Assembly (NCBI RefSeq): GCF_008831285.2
Contig: NC_045139.1
Coordinates: forward strand, 22,426,412 to 22,490,411
Reading direction: 5' to 3'
DNA from: Nymphaea colorata
Taxonomy: Eukaryota; Streptophyta; Magnoliopsida; Nymphaeales; Nymphaeaceae
Length of the DNA stretch: 64,000 nt
This document shows positions 13,280 through 25,536 of this stretch, piece after piece. The translations under genes and the position numbers were made by a program. The stretch's first letter is position 1; every line of letters starts with the position of its first letter. The notes under the pieces are model-generated. The model saw only the letters and a program-made list of their open reading frames with translations. It searched no databases and had not been told where the DNA came from.

Positions 13280-13620
13280 GATATCCTACTCGCCTATGAA
13301 AAAGGGATGATCCCTTATTCTCTTATGCTAGAATTTATATGCACTCACAACATGGCTGAGTGGAAAGCATTGATACATGGACTTGGAATGCTACTCGATT
13401 TCAACATTAGGAAAGTTCATGTCTATGGAGATTCCCCTTCTCATCATGAATCAAGTTCATGAAGAATGGAATGTGAAAGATCCTAAATTAATATCTTACC
13501 AAGAATCCACTTGAACTTTGGTGCAGCAATTCGAGGAATTCCAATTATTCCATGTTAAGAAAGAGTTTAATGAATTTGCAAATGGCATGACCAGCCTTGG
13601 GTCCATTATCACTTTTAAGA
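13280..13620 (+). pseudogene. Second, archaeal-type RNase H, decayed
   Basis: PYSLMLEFICTHNMAEWKAL is followed by IHGLGMLLDFNIRKVHVYGD, which is the N-[V/M]-AE-x-x-AL-x-x-GL-x-x-A-x-x-x-G-[I/V]-x-x-x-x-V-x-GDS pattern of archaeal-type RNase H. It lies downstream of the normal RNase H and upstream of integrase. This dual RNase H arrangement is known for the Tat lineage and is the strongest lineage marker here. The reading frame is broken shortly after GDSP. Confidence 0.65.
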
Positions 13621-14069
13621 AAAATAAACCATGCAGGTTTGAAGGCTGACTCAACCAGCATGCCATCCTCTAGAACAAGTAAACCAAATAGATTCAGATG
13701 ATGCCCCTTGGTAAGAAAACATCAAAATTACTTGCAAATAGGTGAACGCCCACCAGATATGCCCAAGAAAGAGCAGAGTCATACAACACATGTAAAGCAA
13801 AGAGTTCATATTGGTAGGAATACTATATAGATGTGGATTCAGGTGTGAATATTCACGATGCCTGGACAAGTAGGAAGCTCAAGAAATGACCTGAGAAGCC
13901 CATGAAGAAATATGTGTTGGATATGCCAGATCTCAAACTTTGGTCAAACAATTAATTCAAGCACCACACATGGCTATCACAAGTTCATCAAAAGATGTTT
14001 GAAATGCAAATTTATGCTGATGCCATACATGCACCAGCACCATATTTACATTTTGTGGTATCACCTTGG

Positions 14070-14940
14070 CCCTTTTTAGTATAGACATTTGATGTGGTAG
14101 GCCCCATCAATCCTCCTGCATCCAATAAAAGCAAGTATTTTCTTGCTGCAATAGAATATTTCACCAAGTGAGTGGAAGCCATCACCCTAAGAACCATGGA
14201 AGGCAAGCATGTTGTCTCTTTCATTCACAAGAACATCTTATAAAGGTTTGTAGTGCCACATGACATCATGTTTGATAATGAAACACATTTTAAGAATGAG
14301 AAGATGCATGATTTTTGCTCAATGTTCAGAATCAAACATCATTTCTCAGCACCCTATTGTCGACAAGAAAACAACTAAGTGGAAGCAACAAACAAAATCC
14401 TTATATGAATTATGGAAGTGACAGTGCAAACTGGTTGTGACTGGCATGAGAAGTTACACAATGCATTAAGTATTTACAAGACTACAATCAAAACTCTCAA
14501 TCATGCCACCCAAGTAGAACTGGTATATGGCACCTATGTAGTCCTCCCTTTACATGTGTAGAAGCCATCTTACAATTTTGCATCTATTATTGAACTATCC
14601 ATGAACCACTATTAAAAACATTAGATGTTACAGTTAGACCTGCTTGATGAGAAAAGACTACAAGCAGCGGAACATGTAGTGCCATATCGGTAAAGGGTAG
14701 CCTAACATCATGCCAAATCAGTGATCAAGCAAAATTTCAAACTCAATGAGCTTGTGTTGAGAGCAACCATCCTATGAAAGAATCGTCCTCGTGGGAACTG
14801 AGCCCTAAATTGGGATGGTCTTATGTCATAAAAAAAGATTTGTCATGCAATTCGTATCGACTAATTGATGTTGATGGAGTTGAATTGCCTGATCTTCTAG
14901 ATGCTCTTCGATTGAAGAAATTCTATGTATAATATAGTTG
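14070..14940 (+). pseudogene. Integrase and pol C-terminus, decayed
   Basis: Contains TFDVVGPINPPASNKSKYFL (first catalytic Asp in DVVGP), then FVVPHDIMFDNETHF (second, normally D-N-G-x-x-F), then FSAPYCRQENN-x-VEATNKI, the region of the catalytic Glu. The tail ends in a block reading LIDVDGVELPDLLDALRLKK-FY just before the stop at about 14934. That ending is typical of Tat/Ogre Pol. In-frame stops occur within the domain (for example after YFTK and in QENN-x). Integrase would insert the cDNA into the genome; this copy cannot. Confidence 0.75.
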
Positions 14941-15179
14941 CATCAAACATTTTCTATCAGTACAATTTCCTTTGATAGTCTGACTAATCTCTGTCTGATT
15001 CATGCATTCCTTTCACTACCATTCATATTGGGGCATCTTCTTATGATAGGAACATTACAAGTTGCAAGGAAATGACCACAAAATGTTTTTCAACAACGAA
15101 AATTTCAAATCTTTCAAGATTTGAGAGCAATTAGTCCACAAGTCTCCACAATCCAAGAACATACACAAGTCTCCTAATT

Positions 15180-15880
15180 TCATACAAGTTTTGTGCTTTT
15201 GTACATGATTTTGTGCTTTACTGCAACCAAATTTCAGAAATAATTTGTGGTTCGACACACCATTTGTATGCTTTGGCATGCCATGTCTACAATTCAGCAC
15301 ATATAAGTTTTACAAAAACATGCAATGCTATAAGATTTCTTGCTTCGATGCCTCCAAGTAAATATGCCCTATTATAATATTTCACGCTTCAGTGCACATA
15401 GGCAAATATACCAGTTTACACAAGTTTTTAAACTCATGTGTTCTGGTATCAGAGTTCGTGCTTCTGTGCCCCAAGTAAACATGTTTCAACATAAGTGCTT
15501 CGGCCCAAAGTAAATGTACCATATTTTGGTGTAAGAGTTCAATGCTTACAAGCAAATTCACATTGGTATAATATTTCATGCTTTGGCGTCCCAAAGTAAA
15601 TGTGTCTTGACATCAAATTTCACACTTCTGTGCACACAAGCAAACGTACTAGTGTACGTAAGTTTCCAAACTTCTATACATTGGTATAAGGTTTGATGCT
15701 TCGATGCACCCAAGTAAATGTGTCTTGGCATAACATTTCAAGCTTTAGTACACACAAGTAAACATACCATTGTGTAAGATTTCGCATTTCAATCACACAA
15801 GTACACACACATCAACACATGATTTCGCACTCTGGTGCATATTTTTGCACTTAGGCATACACAAGCATTTCAAGTTTGAT
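15180..15880 (+). repeat. Degenerate tandem repeats in the 3' UTR
   Basis: A unit of about 45-50 bp recurs, each built of a TTTCATGCTTCGATGC-like half and a CCAAGTAAATGTGTC-like or CACAAGCAAAC-like half. Related phrases reappear at about 16830-17040. Hypervariable tandem repeats between integrase and 3' LTR are a known property of Tat/Ogre elements. No coding potential. Confidence 0.65.
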
Positions 15881-17057
15881 AAACATTATCATGTTGTATC
15901 TTGCAAGCACTTAATGATTTCAGTTTCTTTGAAAGGAACAAAAGTTCAGCCAATGATTCGAAGATCGTTGAAAGATGAAAGTTTTGACAACCACATCATC
16001 AATCATGAAGAAAGCTAGATGAAATAGAGGGAATCTAAGTCTGGGAAATGCCATTAGAAGACTAAATTGTCTTGAGCAAAACTGGAAAAATATGATGAAA
16101 TGAGCATTGAGGGTTGAGCTTGGGGTAAATGTAGTTGCTTCATTGGATCAGTACTCAAGAGTAATAAGAAGGCGTAAAGTTGATTTGCGCCTATCCTGTG
16201 AAGTTATGTGATCCATGAACACTTCTCTAGTTATGTCTTATAAAGCATTTTGAGCTCAAGCATGCAAGTTTGAAGGGTGTTTTACACCTGGTACTCTGAG
16301 GCCGACTGGCCTAGGAGCTACCAACCCAAAATTAGTTACAAATGTTCAATAAAAAGCCTGATAAGCATGATAAAACTACATAACCATCAAAGTGATGGAG
16401 CCTCGTAGTAACATGTGGACTGGGAGGCATTTCTTCTATAGGTGAAGGTTGGCTTGAAACATCAAGCAAGAACAAGAATGAAAAGAGTGAAAATGACCAA
16501 ATTCAAGAATAAAATTCAAAACAAGTAAAATGTTTGTTTGGAAAGCCATTTGTAAAAAAAAATTGATGATAAAAAGTACTTTTTCTGCTATTACAAAAGG
16601 AGCCAAGATATTGACAAATCCTACATTAAGAAACCCCATCACATAGAGAGCAACTCTTCTTGGTTTATCATTTGGAAGTGGAAGAACAATTGTTCCAATG
16701 AATCTGATAACATTGGCTGAAAAGTTAATCCTTGCAAGAATGAAATCAAGCAAGTCCTCATAAGTTACAAGAGATACAAGTAAGGTGATTTCATCAAAAT
16801 TTTACAAGCATTTCACAACCACCCATATTTTTATGTGAGATTTTCGTGCTTCAATGCACACAAGCATATAAGCACATGCAAACCAATGCATGAATTTCAC
16901 AAGCATCTCACAAAATATCTTTTTAAATCCACAAGAAGTTCATAAGCACTCACATTTTTTGTGAGATTTTTGCACTCCAATGTGCACATGCACTCCAATG
17001 CATGGATTTCAAATGAATTTTCAAGCATTAATGCAAGCTCCGCATCAGCATTCACAC

Positions 17058-20000
17058 TGAACTTTTAGTTCTAGAGGCCTTAGAACTCATTCCTTCTCAT
17101 GTTTTTAGGGATTTAAGCTCAACTCGATAGAGTGGGCAGAAAACGAGCTGGGATCATGTTTGTCATGCATAAATCAATATTCCCTTGGTTTGGTTTGAGT
17201 TCATTCATCCTTATTTGAGTTTAATTTAGTTCCTAACTCGTTCTCTCTCCTATTTTCAAGGATTTAAGCTAAATTTGAATCAACTGGATAGAATGAGGTA
17301 AAAGCAAGATAGCACTATGTTTATTATGTATAAATCAATCTTCCTTTATTTTGCAAACATCCCGATTTGAGTTCAGTTTAGTTCTAAGCTCTTTCTCTCC
17401 CCCATTTTCAAGGATTTGACCTGAACTTGAGTTCAACCAAATAGAGTGAGCTAAAAGCAAGCTAGGATCTTGTTTATCAGGTATAAATTGATCTTCTTTT
17501 AGTTCATTTTGAGGTCATTCTTTCTGGTTTGGGTTTAATTCAATGGCCTTTGAGCTCATCCCTAATACTTACTACATTTTGTAAACTGCTGTCAAACTCA
17601 ATTTAGTAGAATTAGATAAACTTTTTTGATCTTTCAACCTATCCTTATAGGTAAATGGCTTATCCAAACACCCTCAGCTCCACCAGTGAAAAATTCAATT
17701 AAAATCATATTTTTGTACCCCTCCTTGAGTTGCCTTTATAAATATGACGTTTACAACTTGGTAAAAATTTAAATTTGATTTTTAGAACAATCTAAGTGGG
17801 ATTTTTCAACAAGATTTTAACCAAAGCCGTTCTAGAGTGCCTAGAGACTTGTTTAGTTAGGTTGATAAAACTCATTCGGAACTCCATAATTATCCACATG
17901 GGTAAGACAATCATTTCTTTTTAGAGCCATATTCTTCAGCGCGAAGATAGGGTATAAACCACATATACCTTGGTTTATGATTTTGTTTGATTTCTAGAAC
18001 TTTCGTTCGAACCAGCCTCCTTATTTGAATTTGTTTCAGCCCAAAGTCACAGAGGGGTAATTTGGTTATTTAACACTATGCACATATTTTCCATAAAACA
18101 TAATTTAGGACCCACATAGACCTAATCCTTTCATATACAATCACATGAATCTGATAGGCTGGAGCCCAGGCTCAGCCCACTCCACTTTCTCACTAAACCA
18201 AGGTTTTCTAAAAACAGCACTCATGCAAAGCACAGTTAACCTGCACCCACCCATGTCTGAACCTAGTTTTCAAGACTGAATCTAGCCCCAATTTAGTCGA
18301 TGCCAAATAGTCTGAAGCTACCTAGTCCAGGTAGAATTAAGTGTCCACGTTGACTCCATTTTAGATTTCAATTTCCAAATTTAGATTTCCTTCCAAGTCC
18401 AATTTCTAAAATCTGGATGACATATCCAAAACTTAGATCTGAGATATATTTTCATAGACCTAGATTCATTATTTTAAAATTCAAATCTCAGACACCAAAG
18501 CATGATCCATTTCTCATTATCATATCTAGATTCATCTTCTAGAATTTTCTTCAGATTTGGATCCAGATCTAGGTCCTAGTATCAAACCCATATCCATGAT
18601 CTCCATGTGAGCATAATGCTTAGTATATTTAAAAAATGCATCGTGATTTTCTTGCACCATGCTGAATGTCAATTCATATGAAAAGACTTGAAACATACAG
18701 AATTTTTTACTAAGCACTCCGATGCTGAATCAAAATCAGTATTCATATGTAGTCAGATAAACATTTTTCTATTACATAGCAAGTTCTAAACTATGGTTTC
18801 AATGTGTATTTCTCTTCTTCATATTCTCACATCCTTCAATGTCTATCCATATAAAAAATCAATCAGTACTTCTTCGTGCAAGCACTAGTTTTCGCGAAAT
18901 GAGTTTCAGACTATGGACTAGAACACAACAAACAAATTTTGATTGATAACACAATTTTAAGGTAAAGTTTGGTGTTTTGAGAGGAGAGAGATGGACAAGA
19001 AGTTTAGACCCATATCGATAATCTCAAAGGAGGTCACCCCCCTCTCTCTCCTATAAATAGGGCTCTCCAATCCCCTCCTTCTCACTTCACACACTAAGAA
19101 CTGCTTAAAGAGTCCAAAACATGCCAAGCTTGCTCAAATGAGCTAAATATTATGAGTGTTTGGTCTAACTCTTGGTTCAGGCTGCATTAGCACTCAACTT
19201 AGACCCAAGCAGGCTTAGTGCGGAAGTGGTGGGAGAAGGCCTGGTCAAGTCAACAGCTTCAAGTAATTTTTTTTCCTTCTTTTTTCTTTTCGTACTTTCT
19301 ATCTTTTCTTTATTTTAGGCATGTTTTAGGTTTTTTTTGTTTTTTTGCTTTTATCATGCTTAGCATAGCATATTTTCTTGCTTAATTTCTATATTTTTCT
19401 TTATGTGGTTTTGTAATGCTTTTGTTTACTTACTTGCTTTCCTACGGTAGATTTAAATTAATATCTTTAAGGTAGGCATAGGGGTTTGGTATGCCCCTCG
19501 CATCCCTCTTTCTTTCTTTTAATTCAATGTTTCTTTTTTTTGCTTAAGTCATGCATATATATAGTGTTTCTTTTTGCTTTCATTAGTCATGTATTGCACA
19601 TTTATTTTTACAGGCACCTGGGTCACCTGGCACCCACATGCACCTCTTGTTTGAAACAGACCTGGTCAGCCTAGCAAGATACCCTATAGCGTTAGCCTAA
19701 GTAGGTGAAAACTTGATGCCAGCTTGATCCTTACACAGGAACCCTTTAAAATCATAGTTTTCTCTAAAATGTTTTTAAAATAAGCTTTTCCAATGATTTC
19801 AAAAACCCTTGGCCATGTAAGCATGGAGCCTGAACCTAGTACTATTCTCTAAGGCCTAACCCAAACCCGCCATATCGTCCACTATCTGTAAACCTAGTCC
19901 CATGGCCTAGATATAATCAACTTCCTCAAATATCCATCTACACAAGTCAAATTGAGATTATATTGTGGAGCATATGGTTTGAGTAGAACCAAACACATCT

Positions 20001-20926
20001 ACTACAATCAAACCCCTCCCCATGTAGGTTGAAGCCCACACTAGGGAAGACCAAACCTAGTCTTTTGGTTGATCTAGCCCTAGTCATCTAAATCACGGAT
20101 TGGAGTACGATTTGATCTTAAACATGATACTATTATGAATATCAGATTATGGATCCTAGATTATGAATCTTAAATTATTTGGATCTTGGGCGTTGGCTTT
20201 TGGATTGGATTTCACACATTGAATTTTGAATAAAAAACAATAGATAAATTTCCATAGAATTACAGGATTTTAAACCACAAAACATCATCATATTTGGTTC
20301 TATTTTCTAAAAATTTGGATCAAATTATGAATACAAGATCAAATTTACTTATTTTTTGACCTTGAATCTTGAATTCTTAATCTCAATAACATGACATGTT
20401 ATTTAGGACTTCTATTTCAATTTAAAACATGAACCATGTAATATCTCTTAGATCATGACCTTTAGATTCAGATCCTATTTCCCCATATGAGTCTACCCCT
20501 TAACTAACCCAGTAGAGGCCAGACTTAGTTTATATGGCCTAGTTTTGCATGCATTATATTTGGTTTAGGATACTGATGTGCATTAATCAATGATGATCCC
20601 TACATGAAGAATATATCAAATTGATTCTTTGTTCATTAGTCTATTTCTGAGATTTATTTAGAATTGAAAACATGCAAAATTTTAAAACTAAGGCACATTT
20701 GTTTTTCTTAGGTTTTGGATGATATTTAGATGTGGAAATTGAAACATTTTAGTATAGTCCTTGGTCAGATTACCTCTGATATAGGCGTTGAGAACAGCAA
20801 GACTTCGCATTGATATGTTGAGTCCTGCCTCCCAAAATTCTGCACAAGGAACAAAGGTGAGTACAAGTAAATTATATCTCATTTATATGGTCTGCATGAA
20901 GGATTGAAAAATTTTACATTTAAACA
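17058..20926 (+). repeat. 3' LTR of the Tat/Ogre-type element
   Basis: Homologous to 2310-6393. It carries the subrepeat array (17072-17560), a single copy of the segment duplicated in the 5' LTR, a TATA box at 19052-19059, and ends in TAAACA. Divergence from the 5' LTR is substantial by eye. Confidence 0.8.
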
Positions 20927-22370
20927 ACCACTCTTAATTTTAAGTGATGTACTTATTGTTTTTGCTGTGGAATTGAATGGACTTCTCGTCAACTTGTTGT
21001 TTGTGTTGGTAAGTGAATGTTGTTTTATGCACTAGGCTGTGCATGAATGCTGCCATGTGGTGCCGATAGAGTTTTAGGATTCAACAATAGAATCAGGATT
21101 GATAGTTGTTGAATCAGCTTAAAACTTAAAAGACGTTACTGCCCTAGGAAATGATATCAGATCAGCTGCGAAATCAGCATAAAACTTCAACTACATAACT
21201 ATCCCATCATCTTCAATGCATGGAAAAATGATATTGAATATTGTGCATTAGAAAATTTTGAGGCTGTACTCCATTAATGAGGGCATTACCTAGAAGTTGT
21301 CTTGTCTCGCACTGCCCAAGCATATTACTATTTAAGATGAGAGGGAGCATATACATGCACTATCACTGTGACCTAAGAAGAGTGCAAACACATCCCGAAG
21401 CCCTGAAGATTTGTTTGATCATCGCTAAACTCAAGCTCAAAGTTTATCAACACTACGAACAGATACTTCCCTTGCCTAAGTCTCCATTTATTGGCTCATG
21501 TAGTCTCTCAAACCCTATGATATTTGGAAGAGGAGTGCATTTGGGTTGTGTTCACAGACAGGGTTGTCTTGTCCCATGACCCACACACGATTTGCAAATG
21601 ATATCCCTCAAGTGTCATATCTGTTCAACATGGGCACTATCCCCCAAGATACACAACATGGCACTCGATGTTGTATATGGCATCATGCACAATTTGTGGT
21701 AGGATAATATCTATTTTTCTTTTTGCTTATTTTCAAAAATGACTCCCATCAACTCTTCGGACTCAAAGAATACACACACCTATTCTCCAGGATAGTGCCT
21801 AACTGGGCCACATGCATAAAAAAATTCAGAGAGCTACTTGAGTCACAAAATTTATTGAATGAAGTAGATGTCGTTGCAAAGGACATGGACACAGTTTTGT
21901 TGCAAAATATGGGCACCATCCTAGCTGAGATGCAAAAACAAGAATAGTTACTGAGGTAATATGCTGCTGCCAACAATGTGTAGTAGCAGTGGAAATAGAA
22001 TGTATAGATGAGAATCTAGTAATGGAGAAGGAATGGGAGGAATGTGAGTAGAAAGGGAAGGAAGTAGTGGAAGCCGATTGATGTAGAGTCTATGTGGTGA
22101 TGGACGAAGACGAAGGTGATAGGAATTTGGACGAATGAATGTGAGAGATAATTGTCTCTTTAAGCAATCCGTCATCGAAAATGAGAGAGAAAAATAGATA
22201 GATTGCACCTTCTTGGCAAAAGAGGTAGATGAAGTATATGAGGGTGAGGAGGAAGTTCAGTAGAAGGAAGATATAGTAGAGGAAGAGGTACACGAGGAAG
22301 AAGAATTAGAGGCAGAGAGGGAGCTGCTCTTCATGTATTGGAGGATAAGGAGAAGGCAGAGGTTGGAGAG
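20927..22370. other. No gene recognised
   Basis: Only short frames. One of 74 codons (21723-21947, +) has an amphipathic look but matches nothing I know. 22000-22370 is strongly purine-rich on the plus strand and would encode Glu/Arg-rich sequence leading into the PMD remnant. Confidence 0.4.
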
Positions 22371-22379
22371 ATGGGTGTA

Positions 22380-23340
22380 GAGGCCGAAGAAAGAGACCGC
22401 AATAACGGTGCTAGAGGAAGGAGAGGGCGAGGACTAGCATTGGGATATATGCCTTCCTATAGAGAAGAAACGTGGTCGAGTATGGCCAAATACATCCAAG
22501 CATGCTTGTGAGTCATAGGCAATGCCTTGTCGAGGTGCTATTGCTTTCATTTGTAGCTTCAAGGTACGATAGTTAGACTTGTAGCTTATGTGATTTTGTG
22601 TTTGATACAGTGTTTGGTTGGAGCAATAGTTAGTATGATGGTGTGTGAGATAGAATTGTTTATGATATGTTCACGATAATGCATTTTTCATGTAACTGAA
22701 ATGTGGATGCATTCAATGGCACAATGTCCTGATTTGGTACGATGTGCTCAGTGACTACTAGAAGAACAATTGTAGAGCATGCACTTTGATAGGATCCTGG
22801 ATAATGGATAGTTTGCCATGTCCTAGAAGCTAGTCTATGCTCTCACTAAGCAATGAGACTCCAGAACAAAGACATTCGTATTTGATGGATTCAAGATGAC
22901 CATGACACTGGAGGACGTTACATGACTAATGAGAATGAAGTATCACAGAAATACAATTGTGGAGAGCTCTAAGTGCAATATCGAAAGTAGGTGCATGGAG
23001 CTATTTGGCATGTTTGATCTTGAATTTTGTGACTGTTTATTTGGGAATGAAAAGTCTAATTGCTGTCATGCATTTGCACTTTAGATGGATGAATAAATTA
23101 ATGATTCATTCGTCTATAAAAGCTAATAGAGAATTGAGGCCATTCATTCTTTATTTTTGGGCATTTTCTATATTCAATGATAATTCTGGCACAAGAATAA
23201 GCTAGAGATATCTACAATTCCTTGAGAACTTAGTAGCAGTGGACAGCGATGTATGGGGCACAGATCTATGCTGGCCCATTTATTCAGCTAGCACCACTGA
23301 GTGCAATAGGAAACTTAATCCATTAAAGTATTTTTGCCAT
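22380..23340 (+). pseudogene. PMD protein remnant (third copy in the window)
   Basis: The frame at about 22840-22930 reads LVYALTKQ, then SRTKTFVFDGFKMTMTLEDV, the PMD core (T-x-TF-x-x-x-x-x-EMT-x-TLEDV). Downstream, 22957-23205 ends with RPFILYFWAFSIFNDNSGTR, and after one stop RYLQFLENLVAVDSDVWGTD. These match the C-terminal PMD blocks normally reading YLL-x-x-L-x-x-x-LF-x-D-x-x-x-x-V and WG-x-x-x-LA-x-LY. An RG-rich stretch (about 22400-22450) precedes it. This is a different, more host-PMD-like sequence than the two retrotransposon copies. Three or more stops make it a pseudogene. Its parent could be a PMD-bearing transposon or a host MAIN-like gene. Confidence 0.55.
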
Positions 23341-23805
23341 TGATACAGGTATAGATTAAATACACATATCGTCTTAGTGCATGCTGTAAAACACATATGT
23401 TCATTGAGTTTTGCCTCCAAGTAATCCAACAGGGCTCTTAATTTTCTATCATTCATGGATTATGACCTCCTTCTCTTTATGTGGTTCCTATAATCCATGG
23501 GTGTCAATCTAACATTCTCATAACCACTGTCTACTTTCATGAAAAAAATACAAGTCTTCCCAAGTGGAATGTCAGCACTATCTACTTGTTCACTAGTGGT
23601 TAAATGGGATGCTGACACCTAGCCATGTAACCTCAGCATGCGACTCATGTGAGGAGGTGCCAAGGGATTATTGTGGTCATTTGTGAATATGTTAGTGTAG
23701 TATTTTCTTTTGGGATCTTACCCAACACCAATTTGGTTGCGCAACCGCATCTTGTATCAATCTTATTTTTCTTTACACTTTCATCTAGTTTCTTTCAACC
23801 TTGCT

Positions 23806-24141
23806 TCAAACAAAAAATGGCCTTCTCACAACAATGCCATCTGCATTTTTATCATTCATATACCTTGTAACATTGGATCTATGTCTCAGAGCATAAGAAT
23901 TGTAAAATATGTCATTGTTGTACTCATCATCAAATGACTTTTTTGTCATAAGATCTTTATCTGTTCCAGCACATGCATATGTAGTATTATCGTTCATCAA
24001 TTCACTGAAATAATCACTGGGCAATATCTTTTTGTGTGGGAATCCAGCTGCATGCAATGAACACTGGTTCTCTTTGTCATATTTACATTCTTCTACTGTC
24101 GAGTTAGATTGTTTTTTGCTGCTTTCAGATGATAATGAAAG
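23806..24141 (-). pseudogene. Unidentified ORF interrupted by the copia element
   Basis: About 111 codons open on the minus strand up to the exact edge of the copia 3' LTR. The composition is gene-like (Ser, Asn, Asp, Lys rich; contains KENQCSLHAAGFPHKKILPS), but I do not recognise a domain. On the far side of the element, minus-strand sequence from about 29056 to 29035 has a splice-acceptor-like TTTTAATTGCAG followed by codons that continue in the same frame if the element and one target copy are removed. This suggests the element landed in an exon. It could also be a chance ORF in repeat-derived DNA. Confidence 0.3.
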
Positions 24142-24362
24142 TGCTGTAGCCATGAGATTGGAGAAAGAAGAGTTGCAGTCGTGAGACTTGGAGAGAGAAA
24201 GCATACTTCATTCACTAACCCTAGTCTCCATTATAAAGAGATTAGGGTAGAAAAGAGATTTACAAATTGCATCAACCTAAAATAAAAACTTATTAAAGAG
24301 GTCTTATAACTCCTTAATATTACAAAGAGCCACCTAGAAACATAAACTTTTATGATTCAACA
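24142..24362 (-). repeat. 3' LTR of the minus-strand copia element
   Basis: Matches 28806-29029 apart from scattered substitutions and small indels. The minus-strand start is TGTTGAATC, directly after the purine tract. Confidence 0.9.
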
Positions 24363-24380
24363 CTCCCCCTCAAGCTGGAG
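24363..24380 (-). other. Polypurine tract
   Basis: The minus strand reads CAGCTTGAGGGGGAG immediately upstream of the 3' LTR, the expected place for plus-strand priming. Confidence 0.75.
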
Positions 24381-24454
24381 CATACATATTAAACATGTTC
24401 AGCTTGTCACAACATTTAGAGAAACCTCAATAGGCAGAGCTTTAGTGAAGATAT

Positions 24455-25330
24455 CTACAACTTATCTTCTGAAGGAACATGAATAGTGGCAATGGTTCCT
24501 CCTTGAACGAGATCTTGAATGTAATGGCAGTCCACTTCAATATGTTTAGTTCTCTCATGGAAAACTGGATTGTTTGCAATGTATGTGGCTGCTCGATTGT
24601 CACAATACATCTTCATGAGAAATGGAATTGACACACTTAGGCTAGATAGCATAGATCTAGCGCAAGTCAATTCTGCTGCAGTTTGAGCCATAGCTCTGTA
24701 TTTAGATTCTGCACTAGATCTTGACACCACACCTTGTTTTTTGCTTCTCCATGATAAAAGGCTTTTGTCATGAGATGATTTCAGCATCCCAATGAACTTT
24801 CTTAGGTTTTTCTATAAATTGACTTAGCTTCTTCACTACAAAGCTAATCTCTAGTCTTGTCACAGTAACATAAAGGAGTTTCCCAATAAGAGACCTATAT
24901 GATCGAGAATCCACTAATTCTGCTTGGTCATCATGAAGGTGTATGTGTGGATTCATAGGTAAATTAGCCGGTTTAGCTCCTAGCATCCCTGTGTCCTACA
25001 ATAAATCAAGAACATACTTCCATTGAGAGAGAACAACACCATCCCTATTGTGCACAACCTCTATTCCCAAGAAATGATAAGACGAATGGTTCCCATCTGA
25101 GCAACCAGAAAGAAGGTCTCAAAGAAATCCACCCCGTAGGTCTACGTGTAGCCCTTAGCAATCAACCGAGCTTTGTATCGTTCCATAGGACCATCATAAT
25201 TATATTTCATTGTGAATGCACACTTAGAGCCAACAATATCACAAACAGGAGTAGGATCAACAAGTTCTTAGGTGCCTCGTTGAACTAATGCATCCATCTC
25301 AACTTGCATAGTCTGTCTCCATTGGTATCT
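24455..25330 (-). pseudogene. copia RT remnant and RNase H
   Basis: Minus-strand order: an RT start (about 25330-25130) with YKARLIAKGYT and YGVDFFETF. There is then an abrupt jump to DTGMLGAKPANLPMNPH-like and YRSLIGKLLYVTVTRLEISF sequence (24986-24790), so the RT catalytic core is missing. Next comes an RNase H with SLLSWRSKKQGVVSRSSAES, YCDNRAATYIANNPVFHERT and KHIEVDCHYIQD (24787-24455). RT and RNase H convert element RNA to DNA in the particle. The deletion removes the YVDD residues. A second junction near 24787 joins the two retained parts out of register. Confidence 0.8.
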
Positions 25331-25536
25331 AATAAAGCCTGCTGGTGAGATGTATGGACTGTATGAGTAGTCAGAGCTTGAATAAATTATCGCATACTTT
25401 TACCAACACCGTCAGTAGACATAAAATGAGATATACGATGCAAAGTACATTGTCGCCTGCCTTTGTGAAGAGCGATGGGTAAGTCTTGACAGGGATAAGA
25501 TGGACTAAGGCTACTCACTTCAGATGAACTTACCTC

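Larger units (their letters stand above)
2310..20926 (+). mobile_element. Large Ty3/gypsy LTR retrotransposon, Tat/Ogre type
   Basis: Two homologous blocks of about 3.9-4.1 kb (2310-6393 and about 17058-20926) flank 10.7 kb of internal DNA. The internal order is leader, PMD-type ORF, gag, protease, RT, RNase H, a second archaeal-type RNase H, integrase and a repeat-rich 3' UTR. Very long LTRs, an extra ORF before gag and the second RNase H are hallmarks of the Tat/Ogre lineage. The LTRs differ at many positions and by indels, and every ORF has several stops and frameshifts, so the insertion is old and immobile. The 3' boundary is clear (both copies end in TAAACA). The 5' boundary is approximate to about 20 bp because homology fades. 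No target duplication is recognisable. Confidence 0.85.

Noticed and set aside
15180-15880. CRISPR-like array of short repeats
   Set aside because: Repeats are degenerate with no constant spacers. Position and sequence fit a retrotransposon 3' UTR in a plant genome.
16436-16753. 105-codon hydrophobic minus-strand ORF
   Set aside because: Lies in the 3' UTR of the plus-strand gypsy element and matches nothing. Likely a chance frame in AT-rich DNA.
21948-22293. Minus-strand Leu/Phe/Ser-rich ORFs
   Set aside because: They are the complement of a purine-rich plus-strand stretch leading into the PMD remnant. No independent support.
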